A stretch of 64,000 bases of DNA, taken from assembly GCA_016287815.1 (NCBI GenBank), contig JAEEWW010000003.1, forward strand, positions 17,483 through 81,482, in the 5' to 3' direction. The translations under genes were made by a program, and so were the position numbers. The notes under the pieces were generated by a model that saw only the letters and a list, made by a program, of their open reading frames with translations, was not told the DNA's origin and made no database searches. This document shows positions 10,401 through 18,766 of this stretch, piece after piece. Position 1 is the stretch's first letter. Every line of letters begins with the position of its first letter. This DNA comes from Treponema sp. Lineage in GTDB: Bacteria > Spirochaetota > Spirochaetia > Treponematales > Treponemataceae.

Positions 10401-11101
10401 GCAACGTTTATAATATTTGCAAGTATTGTGTTAAAAGAGCCTTCGTCATTGCGGGCAAAAAAACTGTTCCATTCATTGCAAAGCCACTCTTTCTGTTTTT
10501 CAAGTTTTTCTTCAAAAAAGAAGGCAGAATCAACTATGGAAGTATAGTTTAAGATTGTGTCAGTAAAAAGTTTTTTTGCCGCATGCTGGAAATTTCCGGG
10601 CGGTGCAAAAAGCTGGATTGCTGTATCATTGCGGTTTTCCATAATAAACGGAAAGGCAATGTTTTCAATTTCTTTTGCCATGTCCGCTGAACCTGTAGAA
10701 AAATCCGGGCGGATTCCATAACGGTTTGCAACCTGCCGTACAACAGAACCGCAGTATGAATCCAAAGTCTGAATATTTGATTCAGCAAAATTTTCTACGG
10801 CTTTTTTTGCCCGTTGCTTTTCTTCTGCCGGCGTTTCAGGATGTTCTGCAAAAAAACTTAAGATTTCATAAATTCGCTGATACATTTCTGAAGCAGCTTT
10901 ATTTGTAAAGGTTAATGTTAGAATCTGTTCGACAGGAATATTCTTGCTCATTACAAGCCATGCAAAACGTGTTGCAAGAACCTGTGTTTTTCCGGAACCT
11001 GCGCCGGCAGAAACAATTGTGTTGCCTTCGGCACAGCATGCTTTTTTCTGCTGGTCATCGAGTTTTTTATCAAGTAAATCAAGATATTCATAGTTATTCA
11101 T
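7433..11101 (-). CDS. addA: AddA-type ATP-dependent helicase/nuclease subunit A
   Basis: A 1222-residue UvrD/Rep-like SF1A helicase fused to a C-terminal RecB-type nuclease, the main motor of AddAB, which processes double-strand DNA ends for RecA-dependent repair. Walker A GAGSGKT is at residues 33-39. The DEFQD Walker B, the GDEKQSIYKFRGAD motif and the VGITRAEHEAY motif VI follow. The nuclease signature near the C-terminus reads GTMDLIIKNPDNSYLIVDYK. The length matches AddA. Its start overlaps the addB stop by 8 bp, so the two are probably translated together. Confidence 0.93.
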   Translation of the reverse strand: MNNYEYLDLLDKKLDDQQKKACCAEGNTIVSAGAGSGKTQVLATRFAWLVMSKNIPVEQILTLTFTNKAASEMYQRIYEILSFFAEHPETPAEEKQRAKKAVENFAESNIQTLDSYCGSVVRQVANRYGIRPDFSTGSADMAKEIENIAFPFIMENRNDTAIQLFAPPGNFQHAAKKLFTDTILNYTSIVDSAFFFEEKLEKQKEWLCNEWNSFFARNDEGSFNTILANIINVAAELYPSKKDTPYFSELKKFLPLDKYEESNLLLNLPQPAKLTAENLESEETLASVSDFYSWLKSACFSQRLAGYTRDLQALFNKDSGLPYLINTKIAPIASYILELKNIRRLLELLDKLLVQVNTLKRSSGKLSFKDVSELALKALCEQEDLRLQEQKAYQAIMIDEFQDNNNKNRDLLFILNEQDKNGNNKGKLFFVGDEKQSIYKFRGADVSVFKQLAKDLNVEPLQMVYNYRSSKNLLKAFNQIFGGYAESNKNGSLKKVLQRDRINDSNPQFWVFPENPAEDFEAAFAENNAALKNPALEEDNDRKKAAENYFIPLHFCIYNSNVEPILKRLKKDGIEAESEKDAFISANDQEAYFIAHKILTLVGKTLPDGKRLQYRDIAILDRSRTNRKYLTRYLNRAGIQYTTDAQKNIFAEAPVNDIYNFLRLCVYPGDTLSFASFLRSPFVNLSEKSVEEIIARLNSDFTAELNISAAENKKYQAAIELQKEFTEFSLSHPLTQVITKLWYEYGYRYETMWNKTVSLYGEQYDLLFEIARQADENGYGLTWLVDQLSIEKDKETSALGDSSSIEDSDISYPMEERDAVKIMTIHKSKGLQFKVVFVLGCFKNPQPRPDLQQVFFDDEFGITVNLNGKKSNYFYLLQSEKERKKNMAEFLRLIYVGITRAEHEAYITGSFSEPKDTKSKDKKSDEDKQTASENCLQRILKFYYPEITGDSEFARGKTIFAKDDEILPEFDYNSIEPVYKTELIKSISAERKNNLNEKLEFISKAAGKYSEINENSVIKKEIIESRYISPSSLEKSDFSNTDEISADKIIFPELTSLLEQTSKKGFSANDFGTLAHAYLEAFANGITPENFFVPSNYKGQLTSIQLEKIAQTCRKMTEYFTGSACGSALKNSTWHKAEYKFLHSFNGKIIRGTMDLIIKNPDNSYLIVDYKTDEKIIPEKYYEQQKCYRLAASELFNVPAEKIKVCLFYLRYGKEIDITSFC

Positions 11102-14100
11102 CTATCTTTTCTCCGGAAACGTCAAAAGTGGTTCTGCATACTGTTTTAAAACTGCATGAAGTACAGGTTTCGTATGGTTTTATTCCCATTTCTTTTAATG
11201 AAAAATCCATTTTTGAAACTTTTTCTGCAAATACGTCACAATAGCGCAAAAAACATTTTAAGGTGGCTTCATATTCTTCAGGAGATACGGTTGTAAGTTT
11301 TTTGTCCGGATCGAACGGTTTTGCGCTTTCATCTACAACCTTTAAAAAGTACCTGTCTTTTATTGAAAAAAAATACCCGCGCGAGATTTTTGCTTCGCTG
11401 TGGTTTTCATTCCATAAAGTGATATAGGCTGCCATCTGAAAATTAGAAAGTAATTTTTCGCCTGTCAGCAAAGAACCGGCAAGATTAGAATCAGGCCTTA
11501 CAGTACAATCCTGAATTTTAGGAAAGGCACTGCTGCTTTTTGCTGAACTTTTATAATCGACTATTGAAACATTTCCGTTTTCGTCAGTTAAAATACAGTC
11601 AATCTTTCCTGTTATGTAATAGCCTGCGTCAGCGCATTCTGTATCGCAAGATGTACTATTGTTATCGCCAGCTTTTGCGCTGCATGATTTACCTTTGCAG
11701 TTAAGCCAGCTTTCGGCATCATAGACAATGTGTCCGCCAAATCCTTTGTTTTCGCCCTGGCAGAAAACACGCATTACTTCAAGAATTTCAGCGGTATAGG
11801 ATTCAATTTGAGAATCAAGCACAGTAAGGGCAATAGGGCTGTCTTTAAAATTCTGTTCCGGCGATAAAAAAGCCTGTTTTACGCATTTTGTTACAAGAGG
11901 CTTTATAACTGTTTCTTCGTCCGGAAGTTTCCCTTCGGAATTGGTTACAGGAAGTTTTTTTCCTTTAAATTCTTTCATAAAAAGTTCAAGAATTTTATGA
12001 AGAATGTTTCCGTTATCATAATTTGAAAAAAGTTCTGTATCCAGAGAATCTTCTTCTATATTAAGAACCTGATTTAAAACCCATCTGCGCGGGCACTTGA
12101 AAAACGCATTTAAATCACTTGTTGAAATATGAAGGTTTTCAGGTGTTGGAAGAGGTTTAGTATATTGTCCGCGTTTTTTGCAGAGTTTTTCAGTTATTAT
12201 CGATGATATGTTTTTGACAGAGGAAGCTCCTATTCCATCGATAAAAAGATTTTTACCGGACTTTGCGGAGCCTTGCGTAGAAAGACTTTCAACCGTTTCC
12301 TCGGAAGCTATATTCCGTTTCTGCCACATTTCAAACGTTGATTTCTGATTTTCTGTAATTTTTGCAGGAAAATCCGCGCGTCCTATAAAATAATCTTTTT
12401 CCTGCGTTATAAAATCATTTTCTTCCTGTTTTATTTCTTCTGCCTGATTTTTTTCTTTTGAGCTTACAAAAAAACTGTGTGGAATTGTAAAGCCTGAAAA
12501 TCCCTGTTCGGCAGAAGAAAAAAATGCCTTGTCCTTTGCGTAAAGCTTAATAAAAGCCGTACTTGCAATGTCTGAATCAATAAGCCCGAGGGATTTTCTT
12601 TTTTCTTTATTTAAGAAAGTTAAATGCTTGTTCTGCACGGTAAGCGCTTTCTGGTTTGCGTTTATTACAAACTGATATTCAAAAGCGGCGCACGAAGCGA
12701 CTTTATAGTCAAAAACAGAAATGCCTTCGGTAGAATGCTGCATCTGGTAAGTTTTTGTTTCAATGTGAGTTATAAAAAAACTGAACGGATTTTTTATATG
12801 GATATCATAGCTTGTTTCTATATCAATCAGGCTGGAAAGTTCAGCAAGACACTGTCCTAAAATCAAATCCGATTGTTCGCTGAAGTTGTCTTTTGCTAAA
12901 AGTGTTTCGCGGAAGTTGAACCATGCAAGGCGTACGTCAGAAAAGGTTTTTGCCGTACTGAAATTCAATACACATTTTTTTAATTTTCTGTAAAGTGCAA
13001 GTTCCCTTTCTGTTGTATTGCCTGAAATTCCTGAAGAAAGCGAAAGCTCCCAGACATCAAGTAATTTTGTATCGTCCGGGGAATTTTTATAGCTGTAAAG
13101 GCATTTACGATTAAAGCCTTCGCGAATCAGGTTTTCATTACATTCTTTTTCCAGCCACGGAACGTACATGTCGGTAAGTAAAGTGCGTACGCTGTCGTAA
13201 GAAAAATTATTGTCGATGCATGCTTTTATTTCGTTAAAAATCTGACCTGCACAGCTTTTTGTATATGAAGAACCTGAACGCATAATATATGGAATTGAAT
13301 ACAGTTCGAGCTCTCGTTCGACATACGGTTTTAGAGTTTGAATTTCAGGTACGTTTAGTGCAATTGAAGTCCACGGAACATTGTTTTTATCATGCAGTTC
13401 GCGGATTTTTAATGCTGCTTTTCTAAGTTCTGTCCGTGCATTTGAATAAGTAATGATTTCAGGCCGGCATTCGACATTTTGTGTATATTCGGCATTTTTG
13501 GCGTTACCTGTAATTTTGGTGTTGCCAGAGTTGGCGACATCTATCGTTGAAATTAGCGTAAGGTTTGGAGCTTTTGCAAAAGGTTCCTTATAATCTGCAA
13601 AATCTTCCAGAAGCTCAGGGAAGAAAAGAATGAAATGCGGTGTGCCGCCTGTACCCGCCACGTTATCAATCCCTCCGCCTTCTGTTTCAGTTCCGGCTTC
13701 ATTTTCAGTTCCGGATGAAAAATCAATTTCTTCCCATGAAGGTTCAAATAGATGATTTTCTTCAAGAAATTTTTTATATTCCGTGTATAGAAAAAGCAAA
13801 TCCTGATTTTCTTCATCTTTCAGGCTGTTTTCAAATTTTGTTTTATCGGCTTTATCAAAGTATTTTTTCCATGTGCCAAGCGAAGGAAGAATCGAAGAAA
13901 TCCAAGAGTAGAAAGAATCAGAAGTCTGTACATATTCGCTTGTAATGATTTTTTTTAAAAGAGGTTCTTTATTGGCTGCAATACATGCCTTGTTGCTTTC
14001 TATAATCTGCATTGCAAAAATCTTTCGCAAAAGCGAAGGAACTGCGTTTGCATCTTTTTTGCGGATTTTTATGTTTGAACCTTTGAAAGAATCCCAGGCA

Positions 14101-14279
14101 ATAAAGCGCTCTGCAGGTACTGCTTTTTGCTGTGTTTTTGTAATAACCCATTCAGCCCAGCTTGTTGCATCAATATCGGTCGGAAAAACAAAAAATACAT
14201 TTTCGTTTTTTATATTCTGTGTAAGTGCATTTTTTATTAAATCTAAAATTGAATTAGCGGAATCTGACTTTTCTTTCAT
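11094..14279 (-). CDS. addB: AddB/RexB-type helicase-nuclease subunit B
   Basis: A 1061-residue partner of AddA. The C-terminal RecB-type nuclease is visible (GKIDCILTDENGNVSIVDYK). Around it are the cysteines expected for the AddB Fe-S cluster, one in FFKCPRRWVLNQ upstream and CTSCSFKTVC at the end. The N-terminus reads FFVFPTDIDATSWAEW where AddB of Bacillus has a Walker A motif, and I see no GxGKS there. It therefore looks like the ATPase-dead RexB class, with AddA supplying all motor activity. It is first in the addB-addA operon and is transcribed away from murC across about 25-50 bp. Confidence 0.88.
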   Translation of the reverse strand: MKEKSDSANSILDLIKNALTQNIKNENVFFVFPTDIDATSWAEWVITKTQQKAVPAERFIAWDSFKGSNIKIRKKDANAVPSLLRKIFAMQIIESNKACIAANKEPLLKKIITSEYVQTSDSFYSWISSILPSLGTWKKYFDKADKTKFENSLKDEENQDLLFLYTEYKKFLEENHLFEPSWEEIDFSSGTENEAGTETEGGGIDNVAGTGGTPHFILFFPELLEDFADYKEPFAKAPNLTLISTIDVANSGNTKITGNAKNAEYTQNVECRPEIITYSNARTELRKAALKIRELHDKNNVPWTSIALNVPEIQTLKPYVERELELYSIPYIMRSGSSYTKSCAGQIFNEIKACIDNNFSYDSVRTLLTDMYVPWLEKECNENLIREGFNRKCLYSYKNSPDDTKLLDVWELSLSSGISGNTTERELALYRKLKKCVLNFSTAKTFSDVRLAWFNFRETLLAKDNFSEQSDLILGQCLAELSSLIDIETSYDIHIKNPFSFFITHIETKTYQMQHSTEGISVFDYKVASCAAFEYQFVINANQKALTVQNKHLTFLNKEKRKSLGLIDSDIASTAFIKLYAKDKAFFSSAEQGFSGFTIPHSFFVSSKEKNQAEEIKQEENDFITQEKDYFIGRADFPAKITENQKSTFEMWQKRNIASEETVESLSTQGSAKSGKNLFIDGIGASSVKNISSIITEKLCKKRGQYTKPLPTPENLHISTSDLNAFFKCPRRWVLNQVLNIEEDSLDTELFSNYDNGNILHKILELFMKEFKGKKLPVTNSEGKLPDEETVIKPLVTKCVKQAFLSPEQNFKDSPIALTVLDSQIESYTAEILEVMRVFCQGENKGFGGHIVYDAESWLNCKGKSCSAKAGDNNSTSCDTECADAGYYITGKIDCILTDENGNVSIVDYKSSAKSSSAFPKIQDCTVRPDSNLAGSLLTGEKLLSNFQMAAYITLWNENHSEAKISRGYFFSIKDRYFLKVVDESAKPFDPDKKLTTVSPEEYEATLKCFLRYCDVFAEKVSKMDFSLKEMGIKPYETCTSCSFKTVCRTTFDVSGEKIDE

Positions 14280-14304
14280 AGTTTCAAAAAGTATAGCATA
14301 AAAA

Positions 14305-15858
14305 ATGCTGATAAGCTATTATAAATGTATGTCCAAAATACAATTACCATTGAACTTGAACGGTGTACATCTGCACTTTGTCGGTATAAAAGGAACCGGC
14401 ATGGCAGCCCTTGTTGAAATTGCCCATAAGCGCGGAGCTGTTATTACAGGAAGCGATGTATCTGAACGTTTTTATACTGATGAAATTCTTGAAAATCTTG
14501 GAATTAAGGCAAAGCCTTTTTCTGAAGGAAATATAAATGATTCCATACAGTTTGTAATCTATTCTTCTGCATATAATGTTTCAAAAAATCCTGATTTAAA
14601 AGAAGCCGTAAAGTGCGGAATACCTATGATGCTTTATTCAGAAGCATTAGGAAGCCTTTCAGAATCGGCTTATTCAAGCGCGGTCTGTGGCGTTCATGGA
14701 AAGACAACAACAACAGGTCTTGCAGGAACCATTCTTGAAAATCTTCCGTTGCCTTGCCAGATTCTTGCAGGCAGCAGAATAAGCTCATTTGGCGATTCCT
14801 GTACGGTTACAAATGCGGCATATACAGACAAGGCTGAACAGAAAAAATACTTTGTTGCAGAAACCTGCGAATATCAGCGGCACTTTATGGCGTATTCGCC
14901 AAAAAAAATAATTTTAACCAGCGTAGAAAGTGACCATCAGGATTTTTATCCGACTTATAACGACATCCGCGATGCATTCGTTGATTTTATCTGCAAATTA
15001 CCGGAAGGCGGTCAGCTCATTTATTGTGCCGATGAAAAAGGTGCCGTTGAAGCCTCTGAAATTGCAGCTAAGCGCAGACCGGACATAAAAATGATTCCTT
15101 ATGGTGAAGCTGCCGTAAATAAATCATCTGAAAACAGCGGTGCAATAACCGGCTATAAACTGACTTTCGGCAATGTTGAAAACGGTTTTCAGACATTTAA
15201 TATAGAAGGACTTGGCGATTTTAAACTTTGCGTTCCGGGAAAACATCTTGTCCGCAATGCATGTGCGGCAATTGCATTATCGTGCGAACTTCTAAAAGAA
15301 GCAGGCTTAAATCCTTTTGATTATATTGAAAAAATCCGCGAAGGCGTTGCTTCGTTTAAAGGCGGAAAACGCCGCAGCGAAGTTACAGGCATTACAAAAA
15401 ACGCCTGTGGAGATTCTGTCATTTTTATAGATGATTACGCTCATCATCCAACGGCAATAAAAACAACTCTTGCTGGCTACCGCGATTTTTACAAAGGCAG
15501 AAAAATTATAGTTGATTTTATGTCGCATACGTATTCAAGAACTGCCTCATTATTCGATGAATTTGCATTCAGTTTTGATTCTGCTGATAAAATCATTCTT
15601 CATAAAATTTATTCATCAGCCAGAGAAAATGCATCGGATTTTTCTGTAACAGGCAGAAAATTATATGAAAAGGCTAAAGAAAGGTATACGGATATTCATT
15701 ATTTTGAAGAAATCCTTGACGCAAAGCCTTTCCTGCTTGAAGAATTAAACAAAAAAGCCGGCGAAAAATATCCGGAAGGCTATTTATTCGTAACTTTAGG
15801 TGCCGGTGATAACTGGAAGATTGGTAAAGCTCTTTTTGAAGAACTTTCAAAAAAATAA
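14305..15858 (+). CDS. murC: UDP-N-acetylmuramate--L-alanine ligase
   Basis: A 517-residue Mur ligase that adds the first L-alanine of the peptidoglycan stem peptide, in the cytoplasm. Features are the N-terminal GIKGTGMAAL UDP-binding loop (about 28-37), the ATP loop GKTTTT (132-137), the central domain with SDHQDFYP, and the C-terminal DDYAHHPTAI and SHTYSRTASLFDEFAF segments. The usual EADE(S)D motif appears here as AETCEYQRHF, a divergence worth noting. An alternative start is the in-frame ATG at 14329; neither start has a convincing ribosome site. Mpl is a related possibility, but length and motifs favour MurC. Confidence 0.87.
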   Translation: MLISYYKCMSKIQLPLNLNGVHLHFVGIKGTGMAALVEIAHKRGAVITGSDVSERFYTDEILENLGIKAKPFSEGNINDSIQFVIYSSAYNVSKNPDLKEAVKCGIPMMLYSEALGSLSESAYSSAVCGVHGKTTTTGLAGTILENLPLPCQILAGSRISSFGDSCTVTNAAYTDKAEQKKYFVAETCEYQRHFMAYSPKKIILTSVESDHQDFYPTYNDIRDAFVDFICKLPEGGQLIYCADEKGAVEASEIAAKRRPDIKMIPYGEAAVNKSSENSGAITGYKLTFGNVENGFQTFNIEGLGDFKLCVPGKHLVRNACAAIALSCELLKEAGLNPFDYIEKIREGVASFKGGKRRSEVTGITKNACGDSVIFIDDYAHHPTAIKTTLAGYRDFYKGRKIIVDFMSHTYSRTASLFDEFAFSFDSADKIILHKIYSSARENASDFSVTGRKLYEKAKERYTDIHYFEEILDAKPFLLEELNKKAGEKYPEGYLFVTLGAGDNWKIGKALFEELSKK

Positions 15859-15870
15859 GGAAGAAAAACT

Positions 15871-16740
15871 ATGACAAGCATGACAGGCTACGCCTATAAA
15901 GAAATTTCAAACGAACAGGCAAATATTTCTGTAGAAATAAAATCCGTTAATTCAAGATATCTTGATTTATCTATAAACCTTCCGCCTTATCTAAGCCAGC
16001 TGGAAAATCGTTTAAGAGCCCTTGTTTCAGAAAAAGTTCAGCGCGGAAAAGTTGATGTATTTATCCGTGTAAAAAACTTTATTTCAAATGAAACCGTAAC
16101 TGCTGATGTTGAAGCGGCAAAGTCATTTTATGCAGCATTACAAAAAGTTGCCCATGCACTTGGAAAGTCTGACGATGAAATTCCTCTTTCCCTTGTAACG
16201 GCTCAGAACGGAGTTTTAATCGTAAATCAGGAATACGATGTAGAAAAGTATTGGGCTAGCCTTGAACCTGTTTTTATTGAAGCACTTGATACTTTTATTG
16301 CCGACCGCAAAAGGGAAGGTGAAAACCTTTACAAGGACTTGCTTGAAAAGCTTGAAAAACTTGAAAAATGCGCGGCCTTTTTTAAGGAATGGCAGCCGAA
16401 AATGGAAGGCTATTTTAAAGACCTTATTACTAAAAAGTTTAATGAACTATTAGGCAGCGAAATCGATGACCAGCGTGTTATGACAGAAACTGCAGCAATG
16501 CTTGTAAAATATACGATTAACGAAGAAATCGTGCGGCTTTTAAGCCACCTTTCTGCATTGCGCAATGAAATGGCAAATAATCCATTCCCCGGAAAGAAAA
16601 TGGATTTTATCTGCCAGGAAATTAACCGCGAAATCAATACCATAGGCAGTAAAAATCAGTTTGCAGAAGTTGGTGCAATGGTTGTAACTGCAAAAGATTC
16701 TATAGAAAATATCCGTGAACAATCCCGTAATGTTGAATAA
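15871..16740 (+). CDS. YicC/YloC-family endoribonuclease-type protein
   Basis: A 289-residue protein of the YicC family, identified by the N-terminal MTSMTGYAYKE followed by VEIKSVNSRYLDLSI and by the C-terminal FICQEINREINTIGSKN and DSIENIREQSRNVE. Members have been reported to act as endoribonucleases and as stress-related proteins. The segment around residues 150-175 is strongly charged and helical (LEKLEKLEKCA). It starts 12 bp after murC with an AAGGAAG ribosome site, so the two genes form an operon that ends at the terminator just downstream. Confidence 0.88.
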   Translation: MTSMTGYAYKEISNEQANISVEIKSVNSRYLDLSINLPPYLSQLENRLRALVSEKVQRGKVDVFIRVKNFISNETVTADVEAAKSFYAALQKVAHALGKSDDEIPLSLVTAQNGVLIVNQEYDVEKYWASLEPVFIEALDTFIADRKREGENLYKDLLEKLEKLEKCAAFFKEWQPKMEGYFKDLITKKFNELLGSEIDDQRVMTETAAMLVKYTINEEIVRLLSHLSALRNEMANNPFPGKKMDFICQEINREINTIGSKNQFAEVGAMVVTAKDSIENIREQSRNVE

Positions 16741-16762
16741 GCTTTTGTAATTTGCTTTTTTT

Positions 16763-16797
16763 GCCGGACAGGAAATCCTGATTCCGGCTTTTTTTTT
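16763..16797 (+). terminator. Terminator after the murC-yicC operon
   Basis: The stem gccgga/tccggc, with an inner stem cagga/tcctg over an AA loop, is followed by nine T. It is a strong intrinsic terminator on the plus strand. Confidence 0.9.
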
Positions 16798-16900
16798 AAT
16801 TGCAGGTGTCATTTGATGTACAGGTTTGGTAACAATTTGAGATACGTCTGTTTGATTTTTGAATCACAGTAGTTATTTTATGTTCGACTTTGAAGTATAT

Positions 16901-17310
16901 TGCATATTTTTGAATGTAATAATGAACGAAAATGGTTGACTTTAAACGTATTTGTGCTAGTATGTTTATAGCAAGTTATCCAGAAGCTAAGAAACGCTAC
17001 GGAGAAATTGCAGATTATAAAGAACTTGGCGGAAAGGATGACGGGGAAAAGGTTGTACTCCTTATCAATTATCTTTGCAAGATGAATGATGACCTTAAGA
17101 TTCCGCACTGTATCAAATACTACGGTATAGACAGCTTTCCAACCGCTGTAGGTTTTGTTCTAAGAAAAAGTATTTCTCAGAACGCCTGCCGGAAATTGCA
17201 AAAATGCTATAGCCGATGCATGTACAGGATCCGCTCCTCGTCAGCCAGGTCAGAAAGAAATGGAAGAACTGCTTAAGTGCTGTTACTGCGACACTGACGT
17301 AAACTTCTAA
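16901..17310 (+). pseudogene. Decayed C-terminal fragment of an iron-containing alcohol dehydrogenase
   Basis: Three reading frames joined end to end give a continuous Fe-ADH-like C-terminus. The pieces are CIFLNVIMNEN, then VDFKRICASMFIASYPEAKK through IPHCIKYYGIDSFPTA, then KKKYFSERLPEIAK, then NAIADACTGSAPRQPGQKEM ending CCYCDTDVNF at the stop 17308-17310. Frame breaks fall near 16934, 17162 and 17203, the last in a run of five A where six would restore the frame. The DACTGSxPRxP ending is typical of the family. There is no N-terminal domain upstream, so the gene is truncated as well as frameshifted. The longest intact piece (16932-17276) should not be called a gene. Confidence 0.72.
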
Positions 17311-17378
17311 TTTAAAAAAGAAAACCGGATTTGTTTCACAGTTTGTGATGACAATTCGGTTTATACGCCTTCTTTTTA

Positions 17379-17407
17379 ACCGGTCACATTGTTGACCGGT
17401 TTTTTTA
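17379..17407 (+). terminator. Terminator following the Fe-ADH remnant
   Basis: A perfect 8-bp stem (accggtca / tgaccggt) with a 6-base loop is followed by seven T. It is probably the terminator of the once-functional dehydrogenase gene. Confidence 0.8.
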
Positions 17408-17465
17408 TGTCTGTCCATCTGTCCTTGCTTCAGGGACTCCTAAGTAATTCCCGGAACCAATCAGT

Positions 17466-18476
17466 CTATTTGAAAATATTATTTTCTTTGCTTTCATTAA
17501 TGTCCTTTTTTATTTTTGCAATGTAGTTTGAAACCTGCCTTGTTGACATTCCTATTACGCGTGCAATGGCTTCATCGCTTGGGCATATTTTAAATCTATT
17601 GTTAAAAATCATCTGATTTTTATCTTTCCAGGCTTTTGTGTGCGTTAAATATTTTTCTTTAATTTTTTCATACCACGGAGATTCTTTTTCAAGTGCAGAA
17701 AGAATTAATTCATATTTTCGGTGATAAAAATATGAATTATCGCGAGTCCTTAAAAAACTTATTCTGATTTGTTCTTTTTGTTCAAGTTCCTGACACAATT
17801 CTTCGATTTTTTCTTTCAGCTGATTATTTTTATATCCGCAAAACTTAGTCACATATTCAATCTGATTTTCTTTAATGTAATAACAGGCTTTTAGGGCTAA
17901 AATCGTAAGTTTTTTCTGTTCTGTTGTTTTTCCCGGCCAAAATAAGGACTCTTTGTTATTTGTTGTTCTTGGCTTTGCTTTTTTCATAGAAGATTTATTT
18001 AACTTTTCAAAAACCAGCTCTTTTTCAATAACATCAGGATTATGGGCTATTTTATACTTTATCAGTTTAGGCAGATTTTCATCAGTTTCTATACAATCGT
18101 AACCGTTGCAGGCTTCCCCTGCATTATAATTGTCTATTATTTCCTGGAACAGCATCCATGACTGACAATTCAGCGTATGCTTTGTATAATCGTATTTTTT
18201 AGAATCCCTTTTAAATGAATTATATGTATTGTGAACATAAAGCTTAAAAAACGTATGAAAAAGGCTGATTTTTGGATCATATCGTTCAATCAGTTTTTTT
18301 ATTTTGGGCTGAAGCTTCATTATTAAATCACTTCTAAGATCGGCAGATGTTTTTTCACCCGTGTATTTGTATAAGTTAAAATAAACTTCTGTTAAAAGTA
18401 ACCATGCTGCTTTTTCAAATGTAATTTCTTTGTTCTTTACTTTTTCAGGGATTTTGTTGATTTCCTCGTACGTCAT
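17466..18476 (-). CDS. Sigma-factor-like DNA-binding protein, unassigned
   Basis: I place the start at 18476 because GGAGG lies 5 bases upstream there. The longer frame to 18533 has no ribosome site. The product is 336 residues. Residues about 45-95 resemble sigma-70 region 2 (DLRSDLIMKLQPKIKKLIER followed by YDPKISLFHTFF and NTYNSFKRD). The last ~40 residues (SDEAIARVIGMSTRQVSNYI) form a helix-turn-helix like region 4 or a LuxR/MarR helix. The middle is charged and lysine-rich with no recognised domain. No anti-sigma or sensor gene is next to it. It could be a divergent sigma factor or another transcription regulator. The similarity is visible but weak. Confidence 0.6.
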   Translation of the reverse strand: MTYEEINKIPEKVKNKEITFEKAAWLLLTEVYFNLYKYTGEKTSADLRSDLIMKLQPKIKKLIERYDPKISLFHTFFKLYVHNTYNSFKRDSKKYDYTKHTLNCQSWMLFQEIIDNYNAGEACNGYDCIETDENLPKLIKYKIAHNPDVIEKELVFEKLNKSSMKKAKPRTTNNKESLFWPGKTTEQKKLTILALKACYYIKENQIEYVTKFCGYKNNQLKEKIEELCQELEQKEQIRISFLRTRDNSYFYHRKYELILSALEKESPWYEKIKEKYLTHTKAWKDKNQMIFNNRFKICPSDEAIARVIGMSTRQVSNYIAKIKKDINESKENNIFK

Positions 18477-18766
18477 TTTTGCCTCCGGAAAACTTTTTAT
18501 TTTGTAAAAAACGAAAAGCAAAATGCGTGCCAACGAATAGTAAATGTTAAGAAAACTTAAGAAGAGAATAATATGAGTTTTGAAAGAAAGACTTTAATTT
18601 ATTATATTATAAGTAAATAATTGCTTGAGTAAGATAATTTTGATTTTAAAAGACAGATAAAATAAAGCAAATTTATAATGTTTTATGTTTACAGAATATT
18701 ACATTTTTTTTTATAACAAAAATAATTGCGAAAATTAAAATATATATGAAAAAAAATGTAATTATC
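18477..18766 (-). other. AT-rich intergenic region with a 14-bp inverted repeat
   Basis: This is a 290-bp gene-free stretch. A perfect inverted repeat (attacatttttttt at 18698-18711, aaaaaaaatgtaat at 18749-18762) sits just past the stop of the DHH phosphoesterase gene. It may act as a weak terminator, but the stem is almost all A-T. TATAAT-like hexamers on the minus strand near 18601-18609 could be the -10 of the sigma-like gene, but I saw no good -35. Confidence 0.4.

Noticed and set aside
16932-17276. Intact 114-residue hypothetical protein
   Set aside because: The C-terminal part is out of frame relative to the dehydrogenase sequence, which continues in other frames. It is a pseudogene fragment.
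18698-18762. Strong terminator of the DHH phosphoesterase gene
   Set aside because: The stem is almost entirely A-T with a 37-base loop, so it is listed only as a feature of the intergenic region.
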